Shown one piece after another: positions 1 through 9,434 of a DNA stretch of 64,000 nt. The notes under the pieces are model-generated. The model saw only the letters and a list, made by a program, of their open reading frames with translations, searched no databases and was not told where the DNA came from. Where the stretch lies: contig JBJHCV010000007.1 in assembly GCA_050486225.1 (NCBI GenBank), forward strand, positions 62,001 through 126,000, given 5' to 3'. Both the position numbers and the translations under genes were made by a program. Source of the stretch: JBBDIX01 sp050486225 (lineage in GTDB: Bacteria > Actinomycetota > Nitriliruptoria > Nitriliruptorales > Nitriliruptoraceae). The first letter of the stretch is position 1. Each line of letters starts with the position of its first letter.

Positions 1-1177
1 CGAGTCGTTGGATCAGGTGTCTCGGGGTTCGGAACGCGGCCAGCACGATCGCGGCGTCGGCGTCGGGCACGTCGAGCCCCTCGTCGAGCACCCGCGGTGC
101 CACGACGCAGCGCAGGCGACCCGCACGGAACGCGTCCATGTGGCTCCGGCGTGTGCGCGCGTCGAGTCGGCCGTGGACCAGCGCCGAACCCACGCCGTGA
201 CCGGTCAGGCGTGCGACGGCCTGTTCGGCCTGCTCGACGGTGTCGGTGAACACGATGCTGCGGCGTCCGACCAGTTCGGGTGCCAGCGTGTCGAGCACGT
301 CGAGCTTGGCGTCCGCTCCGGCGGCGACGGCTCGGCGTTCCCTCAGCATCGCCAGGTATCCGGCTGCCGTGCGTCCGACCGAGCCCTCGGGACCATCGGT
401 CGCGGGGGCGTCCCCGTGCGTGCGCGCCGCCGATGTCGCGGCGATCAGCAGACGTTCGGGATCGCGGGGCAGGCCGAGCTCGACGAGTTGGGCACGCAGT
501 TCGCGTACGCGTCGGTCGGCGTGTTCGTACCCGGCGCGCTCTTCGGGCGTCAGGTCGACGCCGACCATCCGAAGGTGCAGTGGAGCGATGATCCCGTCAC
601 GACGCGCCTCGAGGTACGAGTAGGAGTGCACCGTGTCACCGAAGTACGGCGTCAGGACGTCCTCGATGCCGTCGTCACTGCGTTCGTACGTGGCGGTGAG
701 CGCGAGGCGGAGGACGAACGACTCCTTGAGGGCCGCGGACCAGACCGGGGATCCGTACCGGTGCGCCTCGTCGGCGATGAGCAGGCCGTCCCGGCCGAAG
801 CGAGGCTCCAGGGGCACGTCGGCGGCGGACTGCGGCGTGGCGACGAGCACGTCGTGGTCCGCGAGGTCGTCCTGGCCGCCGCCTCCGAGTCGGCCGACCC
901 GAGCGGTCGGTGCGATGCGCCGCAGCTCACCGACCCACTGGTCCTGCAGTTCCACGGTTGGCACCAGCACGAGCACGCTGCCTCCGCGACCCAGGGTGCT
1001 CACGGCCGCGGCCAGGCCGACTCGGGTCTTGCCCGCGGCCGTGATGGCCTCGACGATGCCGCGACCTCCGGCTGCGGCCCAGGCGCCGAACGCGGCCACC
1101 TGCCAGTCGCGCAGGTCCAGGCGGTCCAGCACACGGCGTGCGTCGAGCACGGAGCCGTTGGTCAGGGCGCGGTCCAT
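1..1177 (-). CDS. Superfamily 2 DEAD/DEAH-box helicase (C-terminus cut by window edge)
   Basis: ATP-dependent superfamily 2 helicase, probably acting on DNA; overall order resembles XPB/SSL2-like enzymes. About 392 residues are visible and the reading frame runs off the left edge. Seen in order: a Walker A variant (EAITAAGKT, near residue 45), a DEAH Walker B (LIADEAH), a TAT motif (ALTATYE), a linker, then the second RecA-like half with motif V (DEGLDVPDAD) and the beginning of motif VI. The ATG at 1177 is preceded by a strong GAGGAGG ribosome binding site. It is transcribed away from disA. The substrate is unknown and the missing C-terminus prevents a closer family call. Confidence 0.8.
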   Translation of the reverse strand, partial: MDRALTNGSVLDARRVLDRLDLRDWQVAAFGAWAAAGGRGIVEAITAAGKTRVGLAAAVSTLGRGGSVLVLVPTVELQDQWVGELRRIAPTARVGRLGGGGQDDLADHDVLVATPQSAADVPLEPRFGRDGLLIADEAHRYGSPVWSAALKESFVLRLALTATYERSDDGIEDVLTPYFGDTVHSYSYLEARRDGIIAPLHLRMVGVDLTPEERAGYEHADRRVRELRAQLVELGLPRDPERLLIAATSAARTHGDAPATDGPEGSVGRTAAGYLAMLRERRAVAAGADAKLDVLDTLAPELVGRRSIVFTDTVEQAEQAVARLTGHGVGSALVHGRLDARTRRSHMDAFRAGRLRCVVAPRVLDEGLDVPDADAAIVLAAFRTPRHLIQRL

Positions 1178-1420
1178 CGAGCCTCCTCTGGGCGGCGGTC
1201 GTCGGCGCCCGTCCACGGGTGACCCGACGCGTGGCGGCCCGCAGGGTTCGATCGCGTGTCCGAGCAGTCAGGGCACCAGCAGACACTACGGGTGTGACGT
1301 GAGGGCGTGGCGACGCGCAGGTCAGGTTCCGAGATCCGATCGCATACCGGTAGTAGGCTCGAAACCGGGTCGTGGACGGGTGCTCGACGGCCCGACGGTC
1401 ATCGACGGTGAGGAGTTCGC

Positions 1421-2488
1421 GTGGTCGAACCGGGGCACGAGATCGATCATCGTGCAGTCATCGCGCTGCTCGCACCCGGCACCAACCTGCGTGAGGGCCT
1501 CGAGCGGATCATCCATGCCGGCCGTGGCACCCTGATCATGATCGGCCGTCGGCCCGAGTACGAGGCGCTCCTGTCTGGCGGTTTCGACATCGACGTCCGT
1601 GCCACCGCCCAGAGGATCGCCGAGCTCGCGAAGATGGACGGCGCGCTCGTGATGGACGCAGCCGCCACCCGCATCCTGCGCGCCAACGTCCAGCTCGTGC
1701 CCGACCCCACGATCGAGACGGCGGAGACGGGGACCCGCCACCGCTCCGCGGAGCGCGCGGCGAAGCAGACCGGCCTTCCCGTCATCGCCGTGTCGGAGTC
1801 GATGGGCGTCGTCACGCTGTACCACGGCGACTCGAAGCACACCCTGGAGGAGGTCTCGGCGCTGCTCGTGCGCGCCAACCAGGCGCTGTCGACGCTGGAG
1901 CGCTACCGCGCTCGCCTCGACGAGGTGACGGCCGTCCTGTCGGCCCGTGAGGTCGAGGACGCCGTCACCGTGCGCGACGTGGTGCTCGCTCTGCAGAGGG
2001 CGGAGATGATGCGACGCATCGCCCAGGAGGTCGAGGACCACGTCGTGGCGCTGGGCACCGAGGGTCGACTGATCCAGCTGCAGCTCGACGAGCTCGTCGG
2101 TTCGGTGGCGGACGAACGCGAACTCGTGGTGCGGGACTACCTCGCGGACCGGCGCCGCCGGCTGCCACGAGTCCTCGCCGACGTGGCTGCGCTGTCGACC
2201 GACGAACTGCTCGATGCCGGGCACGTCGCCCGGCTGCTGGCCCACCCTGCCGACGAACTCGAACAACCGGTGACGCCGCGTGGCCACCGCCTGCTGTCCC
2301 ACATCCCGCGCCTTCCCGCCCCGGTGATCGAACGTCTCGTCGAGGCATTCGGCACCCTGCCGCGCCTGATGGAGGCGACGATCGCGGAACTCGACGAGGT
2401 GGAGGGGATCGGTGAGGCGCGCGCCCGGCTCATCCAGGACGGGCTCCGCCGCCTCGCCGAGGCCACACTCTTCGACCGTTACGTCTGA
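1421..2488 (+). CDS. disA: Diadenylate cyclase DisA (c-di-AMP synthase, DNA-integrity scanning)
   Basis: Converts two ATP to cyclic di-AMP and scans DNA for branched structures. The 355-residue protein has an N-terminal DAC domain carrying the two diagnostic signatures, DGA (KMDGALVMD, near residue 73) and RHR (GTRHRSAERA, near residue 104). A helical middle region follows, then a C-terminal helix-hairpin-helix DNA-binding segment (DEVEGIGEARARL). Length and domain order match the family. The GTG start at 1421 has GTGAGGAG just upstream. The usual actinobacterial neighbour carD lies 213 bases downstream behind its own promoter, so co-transcription is not required. Confidence 0.96.
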   Translation: MVEPGHEIDHRAVIALLAPGTNLREGLERIIHAGRGTLIMIGRRPEYEALLSGGFDIDVRATAQRIAELAKMDGALVMDAAATRILRANVQLVPDPTIETAETGTRHRSAERAAKQTGLPVIAVSESMGVVTLYHGDSKHTLEEVSALLVRANQALSTLERYRARLDEVTAVLSAREVEDAVTVRDVVLALQRAEMMRRIAQEVEDHVVALGTEGRLIQLQLDELVGSVADERELVVRDYLADRRRRLPRVLADVAALSTDELLDAGHVARLLAHPADELEQPVTPRGHRLLSHIPRLPAPVIERLVEAFGTLPRLMEATIAELDEVEGIGEARARLIQDGLRRLAEATLFDRYV

Positions 2489-2535
2489 CGGTTCGCGGCA
2501 CGCCGGCCGCGAGGCCTGATGCCGCGCGAATCCGC

Positions 2536-2565
2536 TTGAGGGCGACTCGGGCCCTGTGGTACCTT
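2536..2565 (+). promoter_or_regulatory. Predicted sigma-70-type promoter of carD
   Basis: TTGAGG (2536-2541) and TACCTT (2560-2565) are separated by 18 bases and sit about 137 bases before the carD ATG. An imperfect hairpin (TTCGCGGCA with TGCCGCGCGAA, roughly 2495-2533) lies just upstream and could end disA transcription. The implied leader is long, about 130 bases, and contains no other gene. Confidence 0.5.
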
Positions 2566-2701
2566 CCGTGGAGTACGACCTGTGCCGCGTCTGCGCTGCG
2601 TCGACCGAGGCTCGACGGGCTCCGCGACGGCACCTCCCCAGAAGTTCGACGGCGAGCGCCGCCCCTCCGCAGTGGGCGCAGGCGCGAGGAGCGCGAGGCT
2701 C

Positions 2702-3193
2702 ATGGCGTACAGCGTCGGCGACACCGTGGTCTACCCCCATCACGGGGCCGCAGTCATCGAACGCAAGGAGGAACGAGAACTCAAGGGCGAGTCCTGCGAG
2801 TACCTCGTGCTTCGCCTCACCTACGGTGACCTGACGCTGATGGTCCCCGCCGACTCCTGCGAGGAGGTCGGCATCCGCAACGTCGTCTCCAAGAAGCAGG
2901 TCGAGCAGGTGCTCGACGTCCTGCGCGAGCCGGAGGGCAAGGCGGCCGGCAACTGGTCTCGGCGCTTCAAGGCCAACTACGAGAAGCTTCGCTCCGGGGA
3001 CATCTACCAGGTGGCCGAGGTCGTACGGAACCTGGCCACGCGCGAGCAGGACAAGGGTCTGTCCGCCGGTGAGAAGCGCATGCTCACCAAGGCCAAGCAG
3101 ATCCTGCTGTCCGAACTCGCCGTCGCGATCAGGAAGGACGAGGAGCAGGCAGAGGCCCTCGTCAACCAGACACTCGCCGACGCGCAGGCCTGA
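2702..3193 (+). CDS. carD: CarD-family RNA polymerase-binding transcription regulator
   Basis: Binds the RNA polymerase beta subunit and stabilises the open promoter complex, notably at rRNA promoters. The 163-residue product begins MAYSVGDTVVYPHHGAAVIE, the canonical start of the RNAP-interaction (Tudor-like) domain. It ends in the helical DNA-contacting domain, with KRMLTKAKQILLSELA near the C-terminus. Mycobacterial CarD is 162 residues. An in-frame ATG-less extension is open further upstream, but homology and a GAGGAG site support the ATG at 2702. ispD follows 60 bases later, the usual actinobacterial order. Confidence 0.96.
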   Translation: MAYSVGDTVVYPHHGAAVIERKEERELKGESCEYLVLRLTYGDLTLMVPADSCEEVGIRNVVSKKQVEQVLDVLREPEGKAAGNWSRRFKANYEKLRSGDIYQVAEVVRNLATREQDKGLSAGEKRMLTKAKQILLSELAVAIRKDEEQAEALVNQTLADAQA

Positions 3194-3253
3194 GGCTCGC
3201 GTGGCCGGTGCACCCACCGTGCCACGCGCCGCATCCGATCCGGAGTGTCGTTC

Positions 3254-3940
3254 GTGACCTCCTCGTCCGTCGGAGCCGTCGTCGTGGCGGCCGGCAGTGG
3301 GACACGTCTCGGACACGATCGTCCGAAGGCTCTCGTCGAGGTCGCGGGGCGTCCGCTCGTCAACTGGGCTGTCTCCTGCCTGCTGGACGCCGGCGTGCCG
3401 GCACCCGTGGTGGTCCACCCGCCGGGCATGCGCGGTGCGTTCGAGGCCGCCCTCGACGAACTCGACCTGATGGCACTCGTCGACGGAGGCGAGACCCGCA
3501 CGGACAGCGTCCGAGCCGGAGTCGCCGCGTTGCCACGGACGGTGGGGCGCGTCGCGGTGCACGACGCCGCACGGCCCCTCGTCCCGGTGCAGGTGGTCAT
3601 GGCGGTGCTGGCCGCCGTCTCCGACGACGTGGTCGCGGCCGCGCCCGCGTTGCCGATCGCAGACACGGTGAAGCGCATCGTCGGCACGGCCGTGGTCGAG
3701 ACGGTCGACCGAGACCACCTGGTGGTCGTGCAGACCCCGCAGGTGTTCGCCCGTGCGGCGCTCGACGCCGCCCTCGCGGTCGTGGGGTCCGCGACCGACG
3801 AACTGGCCCTGGTCGAGGCAGAACTCGCCGCGGGGAGGTTGCAGGGACGTGTCGTCGTGGTGGAGGGCTCGCCGCGCGCCCACAAGGTGACGACGGCGCA
3901 CGACCTGCGTTTCGTCGAACTGCTCGCGCGAGGGGCCTGA
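3254..3940 (+). CDS. ispD: 2-C-methyl-D-erythritol 4-phosphate cytidylyltransferase
   Basis: Third step of the MEP isoprenoid pathway: transfers CMP from CTP to methylerythritol phosphate. The nucleotide-binding signature AAGSGTRLGHDRPKAL lies near the N-terminus, followed by GGETRTDSVRAG, VAVHDAARPL and VQTPQVF, all standard for IspD. About 228 residues. Two GTG codons are possible: 3245 and 3254. I prefer 3254 because GGAG (3242-3245) then sits 8 bases upstream; starting at 3245 would put that site inside the gene. The stop is one base from the ispF ATG, so the two are probably translationally coupled. Confidence 0.95.
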   Translation: MTSSSVGAVVVAAGSGTRLGHDRPKALVEVAGRPLVNWAVSCLLDAGVPAPVVVHPPGMRGAFEAALDELDLMALVDGGETRTDSVRAGVAALPRTVGRVAVHDAARPLVPVQVVMAVLAAVSDDVVAAAPALPIADTVKRIVGTAVVETVDRDHLVVVQTPQVFARAALDAALAVVGSATDELALVEAELAAGRLQGRVVVVEGSPRAHKVTTAHDLRFVELLARGA

Positions 3941-3941
3941 C

Positions 3942-4430
3942 ATGGGACTGCGGATCGGCAACGGCCTCGACGTGCACCCCTTCGACGCCGGGAGTGACCG
4001 TCCGCTGGTGCTCGCGGGTGTCGAGGTGGCGGGCGGTCCGGGACTCGCCGGCCACTCGGACGCCGACGTCGTCGCCCACGCCGTGGCTGATGCGCTGCTC
4101 GGGGCCATCGCGTCAGGCGACCTCGGCGCGCGCTTCGGGGTCGACGACCCGGCGACACGTGGTGCCGACTCCCTCGACCTGCTGGCCGCCGTCGGCACCG
4201 ACGTGGCCGAGCGCGGGGGCCGGGTCGTGAACGTGGACGTGACCGTCGTCGCGCAGGAGCCGCGGCTGGCCGGCCACCGTGAGGCGATGCGTGCCAACCT
4301 GGCGCGGGCCGTGGGGATCGAGGTCGACGCGGTGTCGGTCAAGTTCACCACCACGGACCGTCTGGGAAGCCTCGGCCGCTCCGAGGGCATCGCGGCGTGG
4401 GCCACGGTCCTGGTGGACCTCGAGGGGTAG
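3942..4430 (+). CDS. ispF: 2-C-methyl-D-erythritol 2,4-cyclodiphosphate synthase
   Basis: Fifth step of the MEP pathway: cyclises CDP-methylerythritol 2-phosphate with release of CMP. At 162 residues it is family-typical. The metal-binding pair GNGLDVHPF and AGHSDADVVAHAV is visible, as is the C-terminal TTTDRLGSLGRSEGIAAWA. It lies one base after ispD, with which it forms the common ispD-ispF pair, and cysS follows after 81 bases. The ATG start has no independent strong ribosome site, consistent with coupling to ispD. Confidence 0.96.
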   Translation: MGLRIGNGLDVHPFDAGSDRPLVLAGVEVAGGPGLAGHSDADVVAHAVADALLGAIASGDLGARFGVDDPATRGADSLDLLAAVGTDVAERGGRVVNVDVTVVAQEPRLAGHREAMRANLARAVGIEVDAVSVKFTTTDRLGSLGRSEGIAAWATVLVDLEG

Positions 4431-4511
4431 GCTGCGGGTCCTGCGACGCCGCATGCAGGATCCTGCAGGGCCGGCGTCGACACGCTCCGACGTCGTCACG
4501 GCGGTCCTCGA

Positions 4512-5942
4512 TTGTCCATCATCCTGTACGACACGCTGCGCCGCGCCGAGGTCGAGTTCGTACCGCGCGACGAGGGTCGCGTCGCGATGTACGCCTGCGG
4601 CCCGACGGTCCAGTCGGACGCGCACGTCGGGCATGGACGGCTGCTCGTCGTCGCCGACGTGCTGCGGCGGTTGTTCCTCCACCGAGGCCTCGACGTCACC
4701 TACGTGCAGAACGTGACCGACATCGACGACAAGATCATCCTGCGCGCTCGCAGGGAGAAGGTCGCCCCCTCGGTCATCGCGACGCGCTACACCCTTGCCT
4801 GGAACCGGGTCATGGACGCCCTGGGGGTGCTGGCCCCCGACGTGCAGCCCTTCGCGACCGGACACCTGCTGGAGATGCAGGAACTCATCGGCGAACTGAT
4901 CGAGAAGGATCGCGCGTATGCGGTCGACGGAGACGTCTTCTTCCGGGTGCGTTCGTTCGCCGACTACGGGAAGCTGTCACGGCGACGGATCGACGAACTC
5001 GAACAGGGTGCGGACGTCGTCGACGCCGACCGCAAGGAGGACCCGCTCGACTTCGCCCTGTGGAAGTCGGCGAAGCCGGGCGAGCCGTCGTGGCCGTCCC
5101 CGTGGGGGGACGGACGGCCCGGTTGGCACATCGAGTGCTCCGCGATGGCCACCAGGCACCTCGGTGAGGGCTTCGACATCCACTGCGGTGGCCTGGACCT
5201 CGTGTTCCCCCACCACGAGAACGAGATCGCCCAGCACGAGGCGGCGCACGGGGGTGTGTTCGCGCGCCACTGGATCCACAATGGCATGGTCCAGATGGGT
5301 GACGAGAAGATGTCGAAGTCCGTCGGCAACGTCGTGAACCTCGCAGAGGCCGTCGAGACCTGGGGCGCTGGGCCGATGCGCCTGTGGTATCTGTCCGCGC
5401 ACCATCGCACGCCCCTGACGTTCGAGTCGGAGCGGCTCGCCGACGCGACCTCGACCCACGACCGCTTCGTCACGTTCGTCCGGTCGGCACGCAGGGTGTC
5501 GGCCGGCGTCGCCCCCGACGCCGGTGCGGCAGCCGGGAACCTGCAGGCCTTCGACACGGCGCTGGCCGACGACCTGAACGCACCTGCCGCCGTCGCGGCG
5601 CTGCACGAACTCGTCGGTCAGGGCAACGACCTGCTCGCACCGGCCGCCGGTGGAGACCTCGCCGCTGCGGCTGCCGTCGCAGGCCTCGCCGACGCGCTCG
5701 TCGACGTGGGCGACCGCGTGCTCGGGCTCGGCATCGACGCCACGCTGGCGCTCGCCGCGGCTCGCGAGCAGCAGGTCGACCCGCTCGTGACGCACCTGCT
5801 CGAACAGCGGCGCGCCGCGCGCGAGGCACGGGACTTCGCCGCTGCCGACGACATTCGCGACCGGTTGTCCGCCGCTGGGGTCGTCGTCGAGGACCGAGCC
5901 GACGGATCCGACTGGTACGTCGCGAACTCCCACGTCCGGTGA
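4512..5942 (+). CDS. cysS: Cysteinyl-tRNA synthetase
   Basis: Class I aminoacyl-tRNA synthetase that charges tRNA-Cys. The 476-residue protein has the zinc-site cysteine in ACGPTV, the HIGH-type motif HVGHGR, the second zinc cysteine in WHIECSAM with HCGG and HHENE, and the signature EKMSKSVGN. The start is an unusual TTG at 4512 with no clear Shine-Dalgarno sequence. It is chosen because MSIILYDTLRR aligns with the family N-terminus and the first ATG (4585) would remove the zinc cysteine region. The stop overlaps the rlmB GTG by four bases (GTGA). Confidence 0.95.
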   Translation: MSIILYDTLRRAEVEFVPRDEGRVAMYACGPTVQSDAHVGHGRLLVVADVLRRLFLHRGLDVTYVQNVTDIDDKIILRARREKVAPSVIATRYTLAWNRVMDALGVLAPDVQPFATGHLLEMQELIGELIEKDRAYAVDGDVFFRVRSFADYGKLSRRRIDELEQGADVVDADRKEDPLDFALWKSAKPGEPSWPSPWGDGRPGWHIECSAMATRHLGEGFDIHCGGLDLVFPHHENEIAQHEAAHGGVFARHWIHNGMVQMGDEKMSKSVGNVVNLAEAVETWGAGPMRLWYLSAHHRTPLTFESERLADATSTHDRFVTFVRSARRVSAGVAPDAGAAAGNLQAFDTALADDLNAPAAVAALHELVGQGNDLLAPAAGGDLAAAAAVAGLADALVDVGDRVLGLGIDATLALAAAREQQVDPLVTHLLEQRRAAREARDFAAADDIRDRLSAAGVVVEDRADGSDWYVANSHVR

Positions 5943-6679
5943 GCGCCGACCGGATCGTCGTCGGGATGCATCCGGTCCGTGAACTCCTGCGCGCCGGACG
6001 GACCGTCCGTGGGCTGACGATCTCCGAACGCCGCGGGGCGAGCCCTGTGCTCGACGAGATCCTCGACCTCGCGGCCCGAGCCGGCATCCCGGTGGAGCAC
6101 GTCGACGCGAGGGCACTCGACGAGCGTGCCCACGGACTCGTCCACCAGGGAGTCGTCGCGACCGCACCGCCGTTTCCGCTGCTGACCGTCACCGAACTGG
6201 TCCGCAACGCGAAGGCGGCGTCGGACCGCCCTCTGCTCGTCGCGCTCGACGGCGTCACCGATCCTCACAACGTGGGTTCGATCGCCCGGACTGCGGAGGC
6301 CCTCGGCGCACAGGGCATGCTGGTGCCCGACCGGCGTGCTGCCGGGATCACGCCCACCGTGGAGAAGGCAGCCGCCGGGGCGCTCGCACACCTGCCCGTC
6401 GCGCGGGTGACCAACCTCGTGCGAGCGCTCGACGAACTGGGCGAGGCCGGCATCTGGTCGATCGGGCTGGATGCCGAGGCGCCGGTCGACCTCACGACCA
6501 GTCATCTCGTGTCCGAACCCTGCGTGCTGGTGGTCGGTGCCGAGTCCACGGGACTGCGGCGCCTCACGAGGGAGCGGTGCGACCTGCTGGCGCACCTGCG
6601 GATGCGCGGGCGGGTCGGTTCACTCAACGCGTCGGTCGCGGCGGGCATCGCCCTGCACGTTCTGGCACAGTCTCGATGA
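5939..6679 (+). CDS. rlmB: 23S rRNA 2'-O-methyltransferase of the TrmH/SpoU family (RlmB-type)
   Basis: SAM-dependent 2'-O-ribose methylation of structured RNA, most likely 23S rRNA. The 246-residue product has an N-terminal substrate-binding domain (VVGMHPVRELL) and the knotted SPOUT fold with its three motifs: DPHNVGSIARTAEALG, VVGAESTGLRRL and GSLNASVAAGIALH. The frame is open far upstream, but the GTG at 5939 overlapping the cysS stop gives family length and a coupled start. The cysS-rlmB order is widely conserved. The exact target nucleotide cannot be read from sequence. Confidence 0.92.
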   Translation: MSADRIVVGMHPVRELLRAGRTVRGLTISERRGASPVLDEILDLAARAGIPVEHVDARALDERAHGLVHQGVVATAPPFPLLTVTELVRNAKAASDRPLLVALDGVTDPHNVGSIARTAEALGAQGMLVPDRRAAGITPTVEKAAAGALAHLPVARVTNLVRALDELGEAGIWSIGLDAEAPVDLTTSHLVSEPCVLVVGAESTGLRRLTRERCDLLAHLRMRGRVGSLNASVAAGIALHVLAQSR

Positions 6680-6791
6680 CCTGGCGCTCCGAGTCGGTTC
6701 CGCGACACGGCGTGACGATGCGTGTCGTCGCACGCGGCGGTCGGCGCCGAACGGGCCGGTCTGGGACTTCAGTCGACGAGAGGCAGCGAGG

Positions 6792-9383
6792 GTGAGGGCC
6801 TCCGGGGCACAGGACGGCGAACCGACCGGCGAGCAGCCAGAGGTCGGCGGCGCCGGTGTCCTGCGAGCGCTCTACACGGCCGTGCACGGGAGTCGCGAGG
6901 TTCGCCACGCCGTCGAGGCGGCGACCTCCGTGCTGGCTGCGCACGTGACGCCCGGCTTCGCCGTCGTCGGCCCGTACGGGTCGGATCGGGGGGCGATCAT
7001 CGCGTCGACCCTGGACGTGGCCTCGGGTGTCGACCCGACGATCGACCCGTCGTTCCGACGGATCCCCGTCGGAGGCACGCTGATCACCGCCCTGCTCGTC
7101 GATGCCGGGGTGTCCACCGACCACGACGAACTGCTCGCGTCGCTGGGGGTGATGATCGACGGGGAGCTCGGCCACGTGAGGGCCGAACGGGACCTGCAGG
7201 AGCGCGTCAAGGAACTGCAGGTGCTCCGCGCGGTGCAGCTCGCCGTCGAGTCGACCTCGTCGCGCGCCGAGCTGTGCCGGCGCGTGTGTGACGCGCTCGT
7301 GGACGGCATGCAGTACCCGGGACTGACCCGTGTCGACCTCCTCGTCGACGACGTCCACGTGTCGGCGGGCCGTGTCGGCGAGCCGCTGTTCAACGCGCTG
7401 CGTGCCGACGTGATGGTGGGCGGGGTCGCGCGCGGAGAACTCTCGGTTGGCTACACGATGTTCCGATCGTTCCTCGCGCCGGAGGAACCCGACCTCGTCG
7501 CGGCGGTCGCGCGTTCGGTGGGCCTGTTCGTCGAGCTCGAGGAGGCGCGTGCCAGCACGGAGGCAAGCGTCGCGCGCATGCGCAGCGTGCTCGACGGGCT
7601 CCCGTCGATGGTCCTGACCATCGACCAGCGCCTCGAGGCCGAGGTCATCACGCAGGGACCTGACTTCCCGATCTCGCGGATGGCCGGCCGGATGGGGAGT
7701 CTGGAGGCGTGGGACGACCCAGGGCGCGACCTGGTCATGCCGCTCGTCCGGGCTGGGCTCGCGGGGATCCCCGGACGTGACGAGGTCTCCTGGCGAGGGC
7801 GCTGGTGGGACGTGCGGGTGGAGCCCCAGGGAACGAACGGGGTGGTCGACCACGTACTGGTCATGATCCTCGACAGCACCGATCGGGTGCACCGGCGCCA
7901 GGTCGAGAGCGCGATGTCTGCGATCATCGGCACGTCGGCAGTGGCCCTGGTGTCCATCGACATGGGAGGCGTCGTCACCGGCTGGAGTCGCGGTGCGGCG
8001 AACCTGTTCGGCTGGGACCAGGACGAGGTGCTCGGGGAGTCGCTCGTGCTGCTCGACGTCGACGACTACGACGGCTACACGGTCGCGGAGGGACTGCGTC
8101 GCCTGCACGACGACCGACTCGAGGAGGGCTACGTCGAGGTCCTGCGACGGCACCGTGACGGCCACCCGGTGCACGTAGGGGTCACCATGGCCTACATCCG
8201 TGACGCCGGGGAGAAGGCAGGCGCCCTGGTCGTCTACCGGGACCTGACCGAACGGGAGGAGGCCCGGGAGGCGCTGGCCGCCTCGGAGGAGCAGTTCCAC
8301 CTCATCTCGGAGAACATCCAGGACGTCGTCTACCGCCTTGCGCTGGACCCGGAACCGCACCTGGACTACGTGAGTCCGTCGGTCGAGGGTGTGCTGGGGC
8401 TGCCGGCAGAGGAGTTCGTCGAGAACCTGTCGACGCTCACGTCGCGAGTCCATCCGGAGGACTCGGTGGACGTGGACCGGATGATCCGCGAGCCCAGTCT
8501 GGCGGCGGGCAGTTTCCGGTGGCGGTGGCGGCACTCCGACGGCGACTGGGTGTGGCTCGAGGACCACCGCAACCTCATCACGCACGCGGGGCGTCCGGTG
8601 GCGCTCGTCGGGGTCATCCGCGACGTCACCGACGAACAGCGTGACATCGACCAGACCCGCGAGGCGCTCGAGCACGAACGACGGGTCGCCGACGAACTGC
8701 GTCGCGTCGACACGATGAAGACCACGTTCCTGTCCGCGGTGTCGCACGAGGTGCGCACCCCACTGACCAGCATCATCGGATTCGCCGAGACGGCGATGCG
8801 CCTGTGTGACCACTCCGACGTGAACCAGGACGCACGTTCGATGCTCGATCGGGTGATGGCCAACGCCCGCCGCCTCGAGCGGCTGGTCGACGACCTGCTC
8901 GACGTCGACCGACTGTCACGAGGCAACGTCGCTCCGCGTCGGGTCCCGACGGACCTGGCGGGCCTGGTGCGAAGGATCGTCAGCGAGGCGGAGCGGACCA
9001 GCCATCGCCTGTCCGTCGAACTCGAGCCGGTCGTGCTGTCGGTCGATGTCAGCATGATCGAACGGGTCGTGGACAACCTGGTGCGCAATGCCCAGAGACA
9101 CACGCCCGATGGCACCAGCGTCAGGATCGCCCTGGCGGCGGAGGGTTCCGGCGCGCGAATCGTCGTCGAGGACGACGGTCCGGGCATCGAACCGAGCCTG
9201 CGTGAGCTGTTGTTCGAACCGTTCGAGCAGGGCGAGTCCCCCGCCAGTTCCCACTCGCCGGGGACCGGCATCGGCCTGTCGCTCGTTGAACGGTTCGTCG
9301 AACTTCACGGAGGGACCGTGACGCTGGATGAACGCCCGGGTGGAGGCGCCCGGTTCACCATCGACCTGCCGTTGATCACCTGA
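6792..9383 (+). CDS. Large soluble PAS-domain sensor histidine kinase
   Basis: Sensor kinase of about 863 residues with no transmembrane segment, so it probably reads a cytoplasmic signal. A GAF-like region occupies roughly residues 130-260 and three PAS-like segments lie near 265-375, 376-490 and 495-620. The phosphoacceptor helix (AVSHEVRTPLTS, His652) is followed by the ATPase domain with N box NLVRNAQRH, DDGPGIE and GTGIGLSLVERF. The GTG at 6792 has a purine-rich site before it; the frame is open further upstream inside rlmB, which is not credible as coding. No response regulator gene is adjacent, so this is an orphan kinase. Confidence 0.88.
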   Translation: MRASGAQDGEPTGEQPEVGGAGVLRALYTAVHGSREVRHAVEAATSVLAAHVTPGFAVVGPYGSDRGAIIASTLDVASGVDPTIDPSFRRIPVGGTLITALLVDAGVSTDHDELLASLGVMIDGELGHVRAERDLQERVKELQVLRAVQLAVESTSSRAELCRRVCDALVDGMQYPGLTRVDLLVDDVHVSAGRVGEPLFNALRADVMVGGVARGELSVGYTMFRSFLAPEEPDLVAAVARSVGLFVELEEARASTEASVARMRSVLDGLPSMVLTIDQRLEAEVITQGPDFPISRMAGRMGSLEAWDDPGRDLVMPLVRAGLAGIPGRDEVSWRGRWWDVRVEPQGTNGVVDHVLVMILDSTDRVHRRQVESAMSAIIGTSAVALVSIDMGGVVTGWSRGAANLFGWDQDEVLGESLVLLDVDDYDGYTVAEGLRRLHDDRLEEGYVEVLRRHRDGHPVHVGVTMAYIRDAGEKAGALVVYRDLTEREEAREALAASEEQFHLISENIQDVVYRLALDPEPHLDYVSPSVEGVLGLPAEEFVENLSTLTSRVHPEDSVDVDRMIREPSLAAGSFRWRWRHSDGDWVWLEDHRNLITHAGRPVALVGVIRDVTDEQRDIDQTREALEHERRVADELRRVDTMKTTFLSAVSHEVRTPLTSIIGFAETAMRLCDHSDVNQDARSMLDRVMANARRLERLVDDLLDVDRLSRGNVAPRRVPTDLAGLVRRIVSEAERTSHRLSVELEPVVLSVDVSMIERVVDNLVRNAQRHTPDGTSVRIALAAEGSGARIVVEDDGPGIEPSLRELLFEPFEQGESPASSHSPGTGIGLSLVERFVELHGGTVTLDERPGGGARFTIDLPLIT

Positions 9384-9387
9384 CGGC

Positions 9388-9417
9388 CGCCACGGTGGAG
9401 CCCTGCTCCGCGTGGCG
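9388..9417. terminator. Hairpin between convergent genes, likely bidirectional terminator
   Basis: CGCCACG (9388-9394) pairs with CGTGGCG (9411-9417), and GGAG (9397-9400) pairs inside it with CTCC (9406-9409). It lies in the 51-base gap between the histidine kinase and the convergent lipoprotein gene. No U-tract follows, as is usual at this base composition. Confidence 0.45.
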
Positions 9418-9434
9418 ACGGACGTCGGATCAGG

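Noticed and set aside
2582..2701. N-terminal extension of carD
   Set aside because: In frame and open, but CarD proteins start at MAYSVGDTV, and a ribosome site precedes the ATG at 2702.
1322..4483. Very long stop-free frame on the minus strand opposite disA-carD-ispD-ispF
   Set aside because: It is the GC-rich mirror of well-identified genes; the translation is His/Arg/Val-rich without motifs and spans several gene boundaries.
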